A stretch of 64,000 nucleotides of DNA from Desulfomicrobium sp. ZS1 (GTDB lineage Bacteria > Desulfobacterota > Desulfovibrionia > Desulfovibrionales > Desulfomicrobiaceae): positions 62,001 through 126,000 of the forward strand of contig NZ_CP100351.1 of the NCBI RefSeq assembly GCF_024204645.1, written 5' to 3'. The notes under the pieces were generated by a model. The model was not told the DNA's origin and searched no databases. It was given only the letters and a program-made list of their open reading frames with translations. This document shows positions 8,146 through 18,838 of the stretch, piece after piece. Position 1 is the stretch's first letter, and every line of letters starts with the position of its first letter. A program made the position numbers and the translations under genes.

Positions 8146-10582
8146 TTGTTTTGCCCTCGATGTGTCGTGAGACGTTTTGATCGTTCATGGCCTGAGTCTT
8201 TATCTCTTCCGAGGTCGCATCCGCCGCCACGGTTATCTGGCTGCGAAGCTTGCCGTTGACCTGCAGAACCACGGTCACCTCGCTCGTCCTGAGGGCTTCC
8301 GGGTCGTGCGCGGGCCATGGCTCGGCGGCCAGGGTCCGGGTGTATCCCATGCGGTCCCAGACCTCTTCGCAGATATGCGGAGCGATGGGCGACAGGGTCA
8401 CCAGGAGGGAGGAGATGGCCGATGACAGGAGGCGCGGGCCGTTTTTAGTTCCGCGCAGGTCGTCCTTGGTCGCGTAGAGGGTGTTGACCAGCTCCATCAT
8501 GGCGGCAATGGCCGTGTTGAACTGGAATTTGTTTTCGATGTCGCGCTCCACCCGGCGCACGGTATCGTGCTCCTTGCGGCGCAGTTCGGCTTCGCTTTCG
8601 CCGAGCGTTCCTTCCACGCCTACACACGTGCCGACAGGGGAGAGGACGTCATCGAGCTCGTCCACCAGACGCCAGAGACGGTTCAGAAAGCGGCTCGCGC
8701 CTTCGATGCCCTTGTCGTTCCATTCCAGATCCTTTTCCGGCGGAGCGGCGAAAAGACAGAACAGGCGGACCGTGTCCGCTCCGTACTTGGCGATCATCTC
8801 GTCGGGATCGACCACGTTGCCCTTGGACTTGGACATCTTGGAACCATGCAGCAGGACCATGCCCTGGGTCAGCAGGTTCTTGAAGGGCTCGTCATGGGTC
8901 AGGTAGCCCTCGTCGCGCAGGGCCTTGACGAAAAAGCGCGAATACAAAAGGTGCAGGATGGCATGCTCGATACCCCCGATGTACTGGTCCACGGGCATCC
9001 AGTAGGCGACCTCGGCCGGGTCGAAAGCCGTGGTCTCGTTGCGGGCCGAGGTGTAGCGGGCGAAATACCAGGATGACTCCACGAACGTGTCCATGGTGTC
9101 CGTCTCGCGCCGGGCGGGCTTGCCGCAGGTCGGACAGGGTACGTTCACGAAGCTTTCACATCCGGGCAGGGGTGAGCGTCCGTCGGCGTTGACCTTGACG
9201 TCCAGGGGCAGCTCCACCGGAAGCTGGCTGGCGGGCACTGGCACGATGCCGCAGTCATCGCAATAGATGACCGGGATGGGCGCGCCCCAGTAGCGCTGGC
9301 GGGAAATATTCCAGTCGCGCAGCCTGTAGTTGACCGTGGGCTTACCCAGATTCCGGGCCGCGAGCATGTCGACGATGCCCTTTTTGGCCTCTTCGTTGCT
9401 CATGCCGTCGAATTGCCCCGAATTGGTCATTATGCCCAGGTCGGAATAGGCCTCAGTCATGGTTTGGGGGTCAAGATTTGCGTCTTTGGGGTTTATGACC
9501 ACCTGCACGGGCAGCTTGTATTTGGCCGCGAATTCGAAATCGCGCTGGTCGTGAGCCGGCACCGCCATGACTGCGCCTGTGCCGTAGCCCATGAGCACGA
9601 AGTTGGCCACATAGATGGGCATCAGAAGTCCGTTCAGGGGATTGATGCAGTACTGTCCGGTGAAGACGCCTTCTTTTTCCAGGTCATCGGCGGTGCGGAC
9701 GATGCGGTCCATTTTGGCGATGCGGTCCACGAATTCGCCTACAGCGGCTTCCTGGGCGGTTCCGGTGACAAGCTTCTCTACCAGAGGATGCTCCGGAGCC
9801 AGGCTCATGAACGTCGCGCCGAAGAGCGTATCGGGCCGGGTCGTGAACACGGGGATCTCTTCGTCCAGATCCTTGACCTTGAAGGATATCTCGGCACCGA
9901 TGCTTTTGCCGATCCAGTTGCGCTGCATGGTCAGCACCCGCTCGGGCCAGCCGGCGGTCAGCTTGTCCAGATCCGCCAGAAGCTCCTCGGCATAGTCGGT
10001 GATGCGCAGGAACCACTGCGAGAGCTGCTTCTGCTGCACCTCGGAGTCGCAGCGCCAGCACAGCCCTTCCTCGACCTGTTCGTTGGCCAGCACGGTGTGG
10101 CAGCTCGGGCACCAGTTGACCGGCGCGTTCTTGCGATAAACCAGGCCTTTTTCCAGGAATTTCAGAAAAAATTCCTGTTCGAAACGGTAGTATCCCGGGT
10201 GGCAGGTCGCGATTTCCCGGTCCCAGTCATAGGAGTAGCCCAAACGTTTCAGCTGGGCGCGCATGTAGGCGATGTTTTCGTAGGTCCACTTGGCGGGGTG
10301 GGTGTTGTTCTTGATGGCCGCGTTCTCGGCGGGCAGACCGAAGGCGTCCCAGCCCATGGGATGGAAGACGTTGAAACCCTGCATGCGCTTGTAACGGGCG
10401 ACCACGTCGCCGATGGAGTAGTTGCGCACATGTCCCATGTGGATGCGTCCCGACGGATAGGGGAACATTTCCAGGACATAGTATTTTTCGCCGTCCCGGG
10501 ACATGTCGGTCCGAAAACAGGCCTTCTCTTCCCAGGCCTGCTGCCATTTTTCCTCGATCTGCTTGAAATCGTAATGCCTCAT
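8093..10582 (-). CDS. leuS: Leucyl-tRNA synthetase
   Basis: Class I aminoacyl-tRNA synthetase charging tRNA-Leu. It has 829 residues with the HIGH-type motif HMGH at 48-51, a CP1 editing domain in the middle, zinc-binding cysteine pairs ([13 protein letters not shown]), the KMSKS loop (KMSKSKGN) near residue 580 and the C-terminal anticodon-binding domain. The start at MRHYDF is supported by TTGAGGAAAG immediately upstream; that site overlaps the nusB stop, only 7 bases away. A longer open frame exists upstream but runs through nusB and has no support. Confidence 0.98.
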   Translation of the reverse strand: MRHYDFKQIEEKWQQAWEEKACFRTDMSRDGEKYYVLEMFPYPSGRIHMGHVRNYSIGDVVARYKRMQGFNVFHPMGWDAFGLPAENAAIKNNTHPAKWTYENIAYMRAQLKRLGYSYDWDREIATCHPGYYRFEQEFFLKFLEKGLVYRKNAPVNWCPSCHTVLANEQVEEGLCWRCDSEVQQKQLSQWFLRITDYAEELLADLDKLTAGWPERVLTMQRNWIGKSIGAEISFKVKDLDEEIPVFTTRPDTLFGATFMSLAPEHPLVEKLVTGTAQEAAVGEFVDRIAKMDRIVRTADDLEKEGVFTGQYCINPLNGLLMPIYVANFVLMGYGTGAVMAVPAHDQRDFEFAAKYKLPVQVVINPKDANLDPQTMTEAYSDLGIMTNSGQFDGMSNEEAKKGIVDMLAARNLGKPTVNYRLRDWNISRQRYWGAPIPVIYCDDCGIVPVPASQLPVELPLDVKVNADGRSPLPGCESFVNVPCPTCGKPARRETDTMDTFVESSWYFARYTSARNETTAFDPAEVAYWMPVDQYIGGIEHAILHLLYSRFFVKALRDEGYLTHDEPFKNLLTQGMVLLHGSKMSKSKGNVVDPDEMIAKYGADTVRLFCLFAAPPEKDLEWNDKGIEGASRFLNRLWRLVDELDDVLSPVGTCVGVEGTLGESEAELRRKEHDTVRRVERDIENKFQFNTAIAAMMELVNTLYATKDDLRGTKNGPRLLSSAISSLLVTLSPIAPHICEEVWDRMGYTRTLAAEPWPAHDPEALRTSEVTVVLQVNGKLRSQITVAADATSEEIKTQAMNDQNVSRHIEGKTIVKTIVIPGKLVNVVVR

Positions 10583-10589
10583 GCTTTCC

Positions 10590-11054
10590 TCAAGATTCCA
10601 TGTTGCCGGATTGAATTGTCTTGTGTTCGTTACGCTGGGCACCCTTGGCTGCGGCGTCGAGCACTCCGTTGACAAAAGTCTTGGAGTTGTCGTCTCCGAA
10701 ATCCTTGGCCAGTTCGATGGCCTCGTTCATGGCCACTTTGATGGGAATGTCGGGACAGAAGAGCATCTCAAAGAGGGAGAGCCGCAGAATGGTCAGTTCG
10801 ACCTTGGCGATGCGATTGAGTTTCCAGTGTTGCGAATGCTGGGTGATGATCTCGTCGATGCTGTCGTAATTGTCGAACACTCCTTCGACCAGGGTCCAGG
10901 CGTAGGAATCCTGGCGCTCCATGTCGAATTCCTCTTCGGTCCAGAAATTGTCGAAGGACTTTATGAGTGCGTCCTTGGACATTTTCTGGCCGAAAACCAG
11001 CGAATAGATGACCTGAAAGGCGAAACGGCGTTGATGCCGACGGTTGTGCGTCAC
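10590..11054 (-). CDS. nusB: Transcription antitermination factor NusB
   Basis: A 154-residue all-helical RNA-binding protein. NusB pairs with NusE (S10) on boxA RNA to form antitermination complexes on rRNA operons. The N-terminal [15 protein letters not shown] helix and the C-terminal [25 protein letters not shown] segment are family hallmarks. The start is a GTG with AGGGGAAC upstream, placed 10 bases after the ribH stop. The ribH-nusB neighbourhood is a very common arrangement in bacteria and supports the call. Confidence 0.97.
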   Translation of the reverse strand: MTHNRRHQRRFAFQVIYSLVFGQKMSKDALIKSFDNFWTEEEFDMERQDSYAWTLVEGVFDNYDSIDEIITQHSQHWKLNRIAKVELTILRLSLFEMLFCPDIPIKVAMNEAIELAKDFGDDNSKTFVNGVLDAAAKGAQRNEHKTIQSGNMES

Positions 11055-11064
11055 GAAAGTTCCC

Positions 11065-11535
11065 CTAGATCTGCTGGAGTACGCGCAGGGTTTCCAGGGC
11101 CGCGGCCGCGGCTTCCACGCCTTTGTTCCCGCCCTTGCTGCCGGCGCGTTCGATGGACTGCTCCAGCGTGTCCGTGGTCAGGAGGCCAAAGCCGATGGGT
11201 ACGCCTGTGTCCATGGATACATGGGCGATGCCCTTGGTCGCTTCGCTGCAGACATAGTCGAAATGCGGGGTGGCGCCACGGATGACCGCGCCCACGCAGA
11301 TGATGGCGTCGGCCTTGCCGCTTTTGGCGACTTTCTGGGCCACCAGCGGCATCTCGAATGCGCCGGGGACGCGAATGAGGGTGATGTTCTCGCGGACGGC
11401 ACCGTGACGAAGCAGATAATCCACGGCCCCGCCGATGAGGCGGTCGACGATGAAATCATTGAAGCGGCTGGCAATGATCGTGAACTTTTGGTCTTGGGCC
11501 TGCATCTGGCCCTCGATGGTTTTGACGTGCAGCAT
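11065..11535 (-). CDS. ribH: 6,7-dimethyl-8-ribityllumazine synthase
   Basis: Penultimate enzyme of riboflavin synthesis; it condenses 5-amino-6-ribitylaminouracil with 3,4-dihydroxy-2-butanone 4-phosphate. The 156-residue chain carries the family blocks [36 protein letters not shown] and [12 protein letters not shown], which form the pentamer active site. The ATG has a GGGAG site upstream and lies 20 bases after ribBA. With ribBA, ribE and ribD it completes most of the pathway within one operon; a dedicated phosphatase and the RibF kinase are not in this window. Confidence 0.97.
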   Translation of the reverse strand: MLHVKTIEGQMQAQDQKFTIIASRFNDFIVDRLIGGAVDYLLRHGAVRENITLIRVPGAFEMPLVAQKVAKSGKADAIICVGAVIRGATPHFDYVCSEATKGIAHVSMDTGVPIGFGLLTTDTLEQSIERAGSKGGNKGVEAAAAALETLRVLQQI

Positions 11536-11555
11536 GTCTCTACTCCCTTAAGAAA

Positions 11556-12770
11556 TTATTTGTTTTCGGCTTCAAATTGCAACAGATGGCCGAGTTTTGA
11601 ATGCTTGGTGTGCAGATAGCACTTGTTTTCGTCACAGGCCGGGATTTCGATGGATACCCGCTCCTCGACTTTAAGGCCGTAGCCTTCGAGGCCGATGATC
11701 TTCTTGGGGTTGTTGGTCAAAAGGCGCATGCGTTTTACGCCCAAGTCGACCAGGATCTGCGCCCCGAGGCCGTAATCGCGCAGGTCGGGGGCGAAGCCCA
11801 GTTCCAGATTGGCTTCCACGGTGTCGCGGCCTTCGTCCTGCAGGTGGTAGGCCTTGATCTTGTTGCCAAGGCCAATGCCGCGGCCTTCCTGGCGCATGTA
11901 GAGGATGACGCCCGCGCCCTCGTCGTTGACCATCTGCATGGCCCGCTGCAACTGGCTGCCGCAGTCGCAGCGCATGGAGCCGAACACGTCTCCGGTCAGG
12001 CATTCGCTGTGCACCCGCACCAGCACGGGAGTCTCTTCGTTTATCTCGCCTTTGACCAGGGCGATGTGGGTGTGGTTGTCTATATCGTTCTCGTAAGCCA
12101 CGATGGTGAATTCTCCGTAGCAGGTGGGCATGCGCGCCTCGGCCACGCGGCGGACCAGGGAGTCCTTGCGGGAGCGGTAGGCGATGAGATCGGCGATGGT
12201 GGCGATCTTCATGTCGTGCTCTTCGGCGAACTTCCTGAGATCGGGCATGCGCGACATGGTGCCGTCATCGTTCATGATCTCGCAGATGACGGCCGCGCCC
12301 TTGAGCCCGGCCAGGCGGGACAGGTCCACGGAACCTTCGGTCTGTCCGGCGCGGACCAGGACCCCGCCGGGCTTGGCGCGCAGGGGAAAGATATGGCCAG
12401 GAGTGGCCAGGTCTTCGGGGGTGGTCTGGTCGGCCACGGCGGTCTGGATGGTCAGGGCCCGGTCATGGGCGGAGATGCCCGTGGTCACGCCTTGCTTGGC
12501 CTCGATGGATACGGTGAAGTTGGTTCCGAATTTGGAGGTGTTGCGCCGGGCCATGAGCGGTAGTTCCAGCTTGTCCACCAGAGCCGGTTCCAGGGCGAGG
12601 CAGATCAGGCCACGGCCGTATTTGGCCATGAAATTGATGGCCTCGGGAGTGACCATTTCGGCGGCGATGGTCAGATCGCCTTCATTTTCCCGGTCCTCGT
12701 CATCGACCAGGATGATCATCTTCCCGGCCTTTATTTCCTTGATGGCCTCTTCGGCTGAACATTTGTGCAT
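11556..12770 (-). CDS. ribBA: Bifunctional DHBP synthase / GTP cyclohydrolase II
   Basis: Starts both branches of riboflavin synthesis. Residues about 1-200 are the RibB part ([46 protein letters not shown] and E-x-M-NDDGTM), making DHBP from ribulose 5-phosphate. Residues about 205-404 are the RibA part, with the zinc cluster C-x10-C-x-C in [14 protein letters not shown] and the active-site segment [10 protein letters not shown] and LTNNPKKI. Both halves keep their key residues, so both activities are expected. It lies between ribE and ribH in the same transcription unit. Confidence 0.98.
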   Translation of the reverse strand: MHKCSAEEAIKEIKAGKMIILVDDEDRENEGDLTIAAEMVTPEAINFMAKYGRGLICLALEPALVDKLELPLMARRNTSKFGTNFTVSIEAKQGVTTGISAHDRALTIQTAVADQTTPEDLATPGHIFPLRAKPGGVLVRAGQTEGSVDLSRLAGLKGAAVICEIMNDDGTMSRMPDLRKFAEEHDMKIATIADLIAYRSRKDSLVRRVAEARMPTCYGEFTIVAYENDIDNHTHIALVKGEINEETPVLVRVHSECLTGDVFGSMRCDCGSQLQRAMQMVNDEGAGVILYMRQEGRGIGLGNKIKAYHLQDEGRDTVEANLELGFAPDLRDYGLGAQILVDLGVKRMRLLTNNPKKIIGLEGYGLKVEERVSIEIPACDENKCYLHTKHSKLGHLLQFEAENK

Positions 12771-12809
12771 GCTTATCCTCTTTTATGGGCTTTTCCGGCT
12801 TGGGGGAAC

Positions 12810-13466
12810 TTAAAATCCGTGTTCTTTAAGAAAATCAGGGGTGATGGCCGATGACGCGCCCGTGGAGCGACCCTCGCGCCACGGTTCGAGCATGCGCTGT
12901 ACATACTTGCCGATGACATCGGTCTCCATGTTGATTCGCCGTCCCTGCGCCCAGTCCGAAATGGTTGTTTCCCGTTGCGTAGCCGGGATGATGTTTACTT
13001 CCAAATATCCCTGACCGCAATCGTTGACTGTCAGGCTGATCCCGTCCAGGGCCACGGAGCCCTTGGGGATGACCTGGCTCGAATAGGAGGCTGGGAAACC
13101 CAGACGGTAGATCTGGGACTGACCGGCCTGACGGATGGACAGGACCTCTGCCAGACAATCGACATGCCCGGAGACGATGTGGCCGCCAAGACGGTCTCCC
13201 ATGGCCAGGGCCCGTTCGAGATTGACCGCCGAGGATACGCCAAGCGCGCTGAGGTTGGTCACGGACATGGTCTCGCCCGAAGCATAGGCCGTGAACCAGC
13301 CGGCACCGAACGTTTCCACGGTCAGGCAGACCCCGTTTACGGCGATGGATTCGCCAAGGGCGTAGTTGGTCAGGGCAAAGTCCGGACGCACGGTGAAGCG
13401 GGTCTCGCTGCCGCGTCGGTCCATGGCTGCCACTCGACCCAAACCCTGGATGATACCTGTGAACAT
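12810..13466 (-). CDS. ribE: Riboflavin synthase (alpha chain)
   Basis: Catalyses dismutation of two lumazine molecules into riboflavin and a pyrimidine that is recycled. The 218 residues show two tandem lumazine-binding beta barrels: MFTGIIQGLG...NGVCLTV in the first and HIVSGHVD...ALDGISLTVND in the second. The N-terminal MFTGII is invariant in the family and fixes the start. It sits 2 bases downstream of ribD, so the pair is translationally coupled. Length is typical. Confidence 0.97.
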   Translation of the reverse strand: MFTGIIQGLGRVAAMDRRGSETRFTVRPDFALTNYALGESIAVNGVCLTVETFGAGWFTAYASGETMSVTNLSALGVSSAVNLERALAMGDRLGGHIVSGHVDCLAEVLSIRQAGQSQIYRLGFPASYSSQVIPKGSVALDGISLTVNDCGQGYLEVNIIPATQRETTISDWAQGRRINMETDVIGKYVQRMLEPWREGRSTGASSAITPDFLKEHGF

Positions 13467-13468
13467 TC

Positions 13469-14593
13469 CTACTCCTTTGCTCGTAGCCGCAGATAGAGAT
13501 CTGTTTCGAAAAATCCCTGCTCGACGAGCCGAAATACCCAGCAGTCCTGCATGGACAGGGCCTTGCGGCCGGCAAAGGCCGACCTGGCCTCTTCATCGCC
13601 CAGGACCTTCATGGCCTGAAAGATGCGCAGTTCATCGACCAGCCCCTGCCTTTTCATGGACCCGGCCAGATGTCCGCCGCCCTCGGTCAGGGTGTAGTGG
13701 CATCCGCGGTCCTTGCGCAGCAGCTGCAGCCCCGCGTCCAGGTCAAGGGTTTCGGCCGGAGTCTTCAAGAAAGGCAGACCCCAGACCGTCACGCCCAGGT
13801 CCGTCAGACGCGTGGCGCGAATGGAGCGGCTTTGCGCCACGGTTGTCCAGAAAATGGTCTGGTCCGGCCGGGTGGACAGAAGATTCGAGCCCTGGGCCGG
13901 ATCCGGAAGAGAGCGGGACACGATCACGGCCAGCGGCTGCGGGCCGTCGTATCCTGGCAGCCGGCAGGTCAGGGTCGGGTTGTCGGCGCGGAAAGTGCCC
14001 CCGCCGACGATGACAGCTTGGCACCAGGTCCGCAGCCTGTGCACTTCGCGGCGCGAAGCCTCACCCGAGATCCAGGCCGCCTGGCCGTCACGGGTGGCGA
14101 TTTTGCCATCGAGAGTGGTGGCCAGTTTGAGGATGGAATAGGGGCGGGCCGTGGTCTGCCAGATCAGAAAATCAGCGATCACGTCCCGGCATTCCTGTTC
14201 ACGTACGCCCATGCGCACGCTCACGCCCCGGCCGCGCAGAAAGTCGGCGCCGCCCCCGGCGACCGTGGGATTGGGATCGGCGCAGCCCACGACCACTTCC
14301 GGTACCCCGGCTTTCAGGATGGCCTGGGTGCAGGGCGGCGTCTTGCCGTGGTGGTTGCAGGGCTCAAGGGTGACGTAGAGGGTGCATCCGCGGGGATCAA
14401 CACCCTTGCCCTGCGCATCGCGCAGGGCTTCGACTTCGGCGTGAGGCTGTCCGCAGGCCGTATGCCAGCCCTCGGCCACGACCTCGCCATCGCGCACCAG
14501 AACCGCGCCGACGCAGGGGTTGGGAGCGGTGCGGCCCCGGCCCTGTTCGGCTAGGCGGATGGCCTGATCCATGAACGCGCGTTCGTCATGCAT
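13469..14593 (-). CDS. ribD: Bifunctional pyrimidine deaminase/reductase RibD
   Basis: Second and third steps of the GTP branch of riboflavin synthesis. The N-terminal deaminase domain (about 1-145) carries the zinc motif H-A-E in QPHAEVEAL and [11 protein letters not shown]. The C-terminal reductase domain (about 150-374) starts with [17 protein letters not shown] and has the NADPH-binding [13 protein letters not shown] block and EGGGHLAGS. Both domains look intact. The ATG overlaps the end of the deoxycytidylate deaminase gene by 8 bases, which suggests coupled translation of two zinc deaminases. Confidence 0.97.
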   Translation of the reverse strand: MHDERAFMDQAIRLAEQGRGRTAPNPCVGAVLVRDGEVVAEGWHTACGQPHAEVEALRDAQGKGVDPRGCTLYVTLEPCNHHGKTPPCTQAILKAGVPEVVVGCADPNPTVAGGGADFLRGRGVSVRMGVREQECRDVIADFLIWQTTARPYSILKLATTLDGKIATRDGQAAWISGEASRREVHRLRTWCQAVIVGGGTFRADNPTLTCRLPGYDGPQPLAVIVSRSLPDPAQGSNLLSTRPDQTIFWTTVAQSRSIRATRLTDLGVTVWGLPFLKTPAETLDLDAGLQLLRKDRGCHYTLTEGGGHLAGSMKRQGLVDELRIFQAMKVLGDEEARSAFAGRKALSMQDCWVFRLVEQGFFETDLYLRLRAKE

Positions 14594-15047
14594 CGCTAGG
14601 CATCTCCAGTCGCGTATAGGGGATTTTTGCTTCGTCGAGCATTTCCCGGGACATATCGTCGGGGTAGCCTTCGGCGAAGAAAATGGCCCGCACCCGGCAG
14701 TTGATGAGCATTTTTGCGCAAAGGATGCATGGCTGGGTCGTGCAGAAGATATCCGCGCCCTCGATACTCACCCCGTGGATGGCGGCCTGGATGATGACGT
14801 TCTGCTCGGCGTGCAGGGCGCGGCAGAGTTCATGGCGCTGGCCCGAGGGGATGCCGAGCTTTTCGCGCATGCAGCCCAGGTCGAGGCAATGCGCCAGCCC
14901 CGCGGGCGCACCGTTGTATCCTGTGGCCAGAATGCGTTTGTCCTTGACGGCCAGGGCTCCGACCTTTCGCCGCAAACAGGTGGAGCGCTCGGCCACCAGG
15001 TAGGCGATGCTCATGAAATACTGCGGCCAGGGGATGCGGTTGTCCAT
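14586..15047 (-). CDS. Deoxycytidylate deaminase family protein
   Basis: A 153-residue zinc-dependent deaminase of the dCMP deaminase/ComEB group, expected to make dUMP for thymidylate synthesis. The zinc site is HAEQN (His-Ala-Glu) with PCILCAK (Cys-x-x-Cys), and the substrate part [12 protein letters not shown] is typical of dCMP deaminases. The ATG at 15047 was preferred over a GTG 6 bases upstream because AGAGGTG serves as ribosome binding site for the ATG. Neighbouring glyA supplies one-carbon units for the thymidylate reaction, so the context is coherent. Confidence 0.92.
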   Translation of the reverse strand: MDNRIPWPQYFMSIAYLVAERSTCLRRKVGALAVKDKRILATGYNGAPAGLAHCLDLGCMREKLGIPSGQRHELCRALHAEQNVIIQAAIHGVSIEGADIFCTTQPCILCAKMLINCRVRAIFFAEGYPDDMSREMLDEAKIPYTRLEMPSDA

Positions 15048-15070
15048 GGTCACCTCTTTGGAAACGAATC

Positions 15071-15102
15071 AACCACAGGGCCTGCAGATTGGCCCTGTGG
15101 TT
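15071..15102. repeat. 12-bp inverted repeat between glyA and the dCMP deaminase gene
   Basis: Perfect inverted repeat AACCACAGGGCC / GGCCCTGTGGTT with an 8-base loop in a 77-bp gap inside the operon. No T run follows it on the minus strand, so it is not a clear intrinsic terminator. It may stabilise the upstream glyA message or act as a processing site. Confidence 0.6.
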
Positions 15103-15130
15103 GGAGAAAGGTGGTAGAAAAAAGAGTGGT

Positions 15131-16369
15131 CTACCAGGCGAAAAGCGGGAACTGGCCCGCGAATTTCTCCACGTCAAGCCGGATCTCGGTCAGCCTGGAC
15201 TCGTTGTTCAGGTTTTCCAGGATGGCGACAATCCATTTGGCCACCTTGCGCATGTCGTCGCTCTTCATGCCGCGCGTGGTCAAGGCCGGCGTGCCCAGAC
15301 GCACCCCGGAGGTGACAAAGGGCGAGCGGGTTTCGAAAGGCACGGTATTCTTGTTGACGGTGATGCCGCCCTTGTCCAGGCCTATCTCGGCGTCCTTGCC
15401 GGTGATGTCCTGGGCGGTCAAGTCCACCAGCATGAGGTGGTTGTCCGTTCCGCCGGAGACCAGATGGTACCCGGCTGCCGTCAGTTCGGCTGCCAGGGTC
15501 TGGGCGTTGGCGACGACCTGCTGCTGATAATCCTTGAATTCAGGGCGCAGCGCCTCGGCAAAGGCTACGGCCTTGGCCGCGATGACGTGCATGAGCGGGC
15601 CGCCCTGGATGCCGGGGAAAATCTGGGAGTTGAGGGTCTTGCCGAACTCCTCGGTGCTCAGGATCATGCCGCCGCGAGGCCCGCGCAATGTTTTGTGCGT
15701 GGTCGTAGTGGTGTAATGGGCGTGCTCGATGGGCGAGGGGTGCAGACCCGTGGCCACCAGGCCCGCGATGTGTGCCATGTCCACCAGCAGTTTGGCCCCC
15801 ACTTTGTCGGCGATGGCCCGGAAGCGGGCAAAATCGAGGGTGCGCGGATAGGCGCTGGCTCCGGCGATGATCATCTGGGGCTTGTGTTCAAGGGCCAGGG
15901 CTTCGACCTCGTCATAGTTGATCTGGCCGGTTTCCTTCTCCACCCCGTAAAAGGCTGTCTTGAACAGGCGGCCCGAAAAATTGACCGGGCTGCCATGGGT
16001 CAGGTGACCGCCATGGGACAGATTCATGCCCAGAATGGTGTCGCCGGGCTGGATGGCCGCAAAATACGCGCCCATGTTGGCCTGGGAACCGGAGTGGGGC
16101 TGGACGTTGGCGTATTCGGCTCCAAAGAGCTGGCAGGCCCGCTCAATGGCCAGGTTTTCAGCCATGTCCACGAACTCGCAGCCGCCGTAATAGCGCTTGC
16201 CCGGATAGCCTTCGGCGTATTTGTGGGTCATGATGCTGCCCATGGCGGCGCGGACCGCAAGGGAGGTGAAGTTCTCCGAAGCGATGAGCTCGAGTTTGGT
16301 GATCTGGCGGTTGGTTTCCAGCTGGATCGCTTTGGCGATCTGCGGATCCTGGCGGGTGAGTTCGTCCAT
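15131..16369 (-). CDS. glyA: Serine hydroxymethyltransferase
   Basis: PLP enzyme converting serine and tetrahydrofolate to glycine and methylene-tetrahydrofolate. The 412-residue chain contains [22 protein letters not shown], the PLP-contacting DMAHIAGL and the Schiff-base lysine Lys226 in [14 protein letters not shown]. Length and motifs are fully standard. It lies between fabF and the dCMP deaminase gene, in the order seen in many Desulfovibrionales. Confidence 0.98.
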   Translation of the reverse strand: MDELTRQDPQIAKAIQLETNRQITKLELIASENFTSLAVRAAMGSIMTHKYAEGYPGKRYYGGCEFVDMAENLAIERACQLFGAEYANVQPHSGSQANMGAYFAAIQPGDTILGMNLSHGGHLTHGSPVNFSGRLFKTAFYGVEKETGQINYDEVEALALEHKPQMIIAGASAYPRTLDFARFRAIADKVGAKLLVDMAHIAGLVATGLHPSPIEHAHYTTTTTHKTLRGPRGGMILSTEEFGKTLNSQIFPGIQGGPLMHVIAAKAVAFAEALRPEFKDYQQQVVANAQTLAAELTAAGYHLVSGGTDNHLMLVDLTAQDITGKDAEIGLDKGGITVNKNTVPFETRSPFVTSGVRLGTPALTTRGMKSDDMRKVAKWIVAILENLNNESRLTEIRLDVEKFAGQFPLFAW

Positions 16370-16410
16370 GGTGCCTCCACTCTGTTGAGCCGCGCATTGG
16401 CGGCGGATCG

Positions 16411-17652
16411 TTATTTGAAGCTGCGCAGGATGATGGAGGCGTTGGTGCCGCCGAATCCGAACGAGTTGCTGATGCCGTATTCCAGGTCCATCTTCCTGCT
16501 TGCGCCCGGCGTGTAGTCAAGGTCGCAGTCCGGGTCCGGGGTGTCCTGATTGATGGTTCCGGGCACAATGCCGGTGGTCAGGCTCATGGCCGTGAAGACC
16601 GCCTCGGCGCCGCCGGCGGCACCAAGCAGGTGCCCGATCATGCTTTTGTTGGCGGTGATGGGCATCTTGTAGGCGTGATCTCCGAAGACGGCCTTGAGGG
16701 CTTTGGTTTCGGTCTTGTCGTTGAGCTTGGTCGATGTGCCGTGCGCGTTGACGAAGGTGACCTGTTCGGGTGCCAATTCGGAGTCGCGCAGGGCGCATTT
16801 CATGGCCCAAGCCATGCCCGTGCCCGACTCTTCGGGAGCGGCGATGTGATACGCGTCCCCGGAAGCGCCGTAGCCGACGACTTCGGCGTAGATTTTGGCT
16901 CCACGCGCCAGCGCGTGTTCAAGCTCTTCGAGCATGAGCAGGCCCGCGCCCTCGCCGATGACGAAGCCGGTGCGGTCGGCGTCAAAGGGGCGACTGGCCT
17001 TTTGCGGTTCGTCGTTGCGGGTGGACAGCGCCTTCATGGCCGTGAAACCGGACACGCCCATGGGCGTGATGGTCGACTCCACGCCGCCGGTGATGCAGGC
17101 CTTGACTCGGCCGAGCTTGATGTCGGAATATGCGTAGCCGATGGCGTGGGTGCCCGAGGCGCAGGCCGATGTGGTGACCAGGTTCGGGCCCTTGGCCCCG
17201 GTGTGGATCGAAATCTGTCCTGAAGCCATGTTCGCGATGAGCATGGGTATGTAGAAGGGCGAAATCCTGCCCGGTCCGGATTTGAGCAGCTTGCTGTGGA
17301 AATCCTCGATGGTGGACAGCCCGCCCAGGCCGCAGCCCAGCAGCACGCCCACTTCAGGGGCCATGGTTTCGTCCATGACCATTTTGCAGTCTTCCATGAG
17401 TTGCTTGCCAGCGGCCACGGCGATCTGGACAAAACGGTCCATGCGCTTGGCATCCTTGACCCCGACATAATCCGTCGGATCGAAATTTTTCAGTTCCCCT
17501 GCGATTTTCGCATCGAATTCGCAGCAGTCGAAGAGAGTGATGGGGCCAATGCCGCAAACTCCTCCGATAAGGTTGGTCCAGCTTTCCTGCAAGGAATTGC
17601 CAATGGGGGTCATGGCCGCAAGGCCTGTAATGACAACGCGTTTTCCAATCAT
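16411..17652 (-). CDS. fabF: 3-oxoacyl-ACP synthase II
   Basis: Elongating condensing enzyme of type II fatty acid synthesis. The 413 residues carry the thiolase-fold catalytic triad: Cys164 in SACASGTHA, His in [12 protein letters not shown] and His in IGHLLGAAG, plus the [12 protein letters not shown]-terminal loop. The motifs fit FabF (Cys-His-His) and not FabH. It follows acpP after a terminator-like hairpin, so its expression is probably lower than that of acpP. Confidence 0.97.
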   Translation of the reverse strand: MIGKRVVITGLAAMTPIGNSLQESWTNLIGGVCGIGPITLFDCCEFDAKIAGELKNFDPTDYVGVKDAKRMDRFVQIAVAAGKQLMEDCKMVMDETMAPEVGVLLGCGLGGLSTIEDFHSKLLKSGPGRISPFYIPMLIANMASGQISIHTGAKGPNLVTTSACASGTHAIGYAYSDIKLGRVKACITGGVESTITPMGVSGFTAMKALSTRNDEPQKASRPFDADRTGFVIGEGAGLLMLEELEHALARGAKIYAEVVGYGASGDAYHIAAPEESGTGMAWAMKCALRDSELAPEQVTFVNAHGTSTKLNDKTETKALKAVFGDHAYKMPITANKSMIGHLLGAAGGAEAVFTAMSLTTGIVPGTINQDTPDPDCDLDYTPGASRKMDLEYGISNSFGFGGTNASIILRSFK

Positions 17653-17708
17653 GATCTTCTCGAAAATTTAGGACGTGCCTGACGGAACATTCCACCCGGC
17701 TGTGCATG

Positions 17709-17741
17709 AAAAAAAAGGTACCCCAGACGGACCGGGGTACC
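17709..17741 (-). terminator. Intra-operon terminator between acpP and fabF
   Basis: On the minus strand the hairpin GGTACCCC / GGGGTACC (9-base loop) is followed by eight consecutive T. This looks like a genuine intrinsic terminator, but fabF and the remaining operon continue in the same direction beyond it. Partial read-through would give an excess of acpP message over the genes downstream. Confidence 0.75.
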
Positions 17742-17764
17742 GTGTCATGGCGACGATACGGGTC

Positions 17765-17995
17765 CTAGGACTTGGACTTGATATAATTGATGGCGTCCTG
17801 GACTGTGGCGATCTTCTGTGCGTCTTCGTCATCGATCTCGACGTCGAATTCTTCTTCCATGGCCATGATCAGTTCGGTCAGATCCAGGGAATCGGCGCCC
17901 AGGGACTCCACAAAGGAGGACTCAAGCTTTACTTCTTCCGCGGATACGCCCAGCTGCTCGACAACCAGTTCTTTGACTTTTTCTTCAATAGACAT
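17765..17995 (-). CDS. acpP: Acyl carrier protein
   Basis: A 76-residue acidic four-helix carrier. The phosphopantetheine attachment residue is Ser36 in the invariant GADSLDL motif. The start was set at the second ATG: the first one (18001) directly abuts the GGAGG ribosome binding site, whereas the second has a proper 6-base spacing. It lies between fabG and fabF, the common fatty acid synthesis order. A terminator directly after the gene should allow high, separate accumulation of this abundant protein. Confidence 0.97.
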   Translation of the reverse strand: MSIEEKVKELVVEQLGVSAEEVKLESSFVESLGADSLDLTELIMAMEEEFDVEIDDEDAQKIATVQDAINYIKSKS

Positions 17996-18039
17996 TTTCA
18001 TCCTCCAAAGTGTGTATTCGTACGTAATGTGGAATCAGG

Positions 18040-18783
18040 CTACAGATACATGCCGCCATTGATTCCGAGCACCTGACCGGTGATGTATTCAGCCTGGTCG
18101 GATGCAAGATAGGCCACGGCATCGGCGATTGCCTGCGCCGAACCGAGGCGTCCCAGAGGAATGCGTTCAAGATATTTGTCCCGCACGTCCTGGGGGAGAG
18201 TTTCAGTCATGTCGGTCTCGATGAACCCCGGCGCGATGGCGTTGACGGTGATGCCGCGTGATCCGAGCTCAAGAGCTGCGGCCTTGGTCAGCCCGATGAG
18301 GCCGGCCTTGGATGCGCAGTAATTGGCTTGCCCGGCATTGCCCATCTGCCCCACGACGGAGGAAATATTGACGATGCGCCCTTTTCGCTGCTTGAGCATG
18401 ATCTTGGCGGCCTGTTGCAGACAAACGAAGGCTCCGGTCAGGTTGATTTGGATCACCTGCTCCCACTGCTCGCGCTTCATGCGCATGATCAGGCCGTCTT
18501 TGGTGATGCCCGCATTGTTGACCAGAAGTTCAAGGCTGACCTTGTCCTTGATCTCGGTCGCAAAAAAATCGGCGACGGCGTCCCAGTCGCTGGCGTCAAG
18601 CAAAAAGGCCCGGGCTACGCCACCATCAGCCGTGACTTCGGTGCATACGGCTTCGGCCAGTTCCGGTCTACTGACATAGGTGAAATAAACCTGGTACCCC
18701 AAGCCTGCAAGTTTTTTTACGATCGCCTTGCCGATCCCTCGTGTGCCGCCTGTGACCAGGGCGGTCCTGACCAGTTCGCTCAT
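18040..18783 (-). CDS. fabG: 3-oxoacyl-ACP reductase
   Basis: NADPH-dependent short-chain dehydrogenase reducing the keto group in each elongation cycle. It has the Rossmann motif TGGTRGIGKAI near residue 12, NNAG, the catalytic Ser (NISSVVG) and the Tyr-x-x-x-Lys pair in YCASKAG, and the C-terminal GQVLGINGGMYL typical of FabG. The 247-residue length is standard. It is followed within 50 bases by acpP. Confidence 0.96.
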   Translation of the reverse strand: MSELVRTALVTGGTRGIGKAIVKKLAGLGYQVYFTYVSRPELAEAVCTEVTADGGVARAFLLDASDWDAVADFFATEIKDKVSLELLVNNAGITKDGLIMRMKREQWEQVIQINLTGAFVCLQQAAKIMLKQRKGRIVNISSVVGQMGNAGQANYCASKAGLIGLTKAAALELGSRGITVNAIAPGFIETDMTETLPQDVRDKYLERIPLGRLGSAQAIADAVAYLASDQAEYITGQVLGINGGMYL

Positions 18784-18838
18784 GAATGACCTCGTGGATT
18801 GCTTGAAAAGTGCGAATTGAGTGGTTACTCAATGACCA

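Noticed and set aside
10583-10675. N-terminal extension of leuS
   Set aside because: It overlaps nusB and lacks similarity, while the internal ATG has a strong ribosome binding site.
13467-14593. FMN riboswitch ahead of the rib genes
   Set aside because: The rib genes are packed with 2-40 base gaps, leaving no space for the roughly 140-base RFN element.
15071-15102. Terminator after glyA
   Set aside because: A perfect stem is present but no T run follows on the minus strand, and the operon continues.
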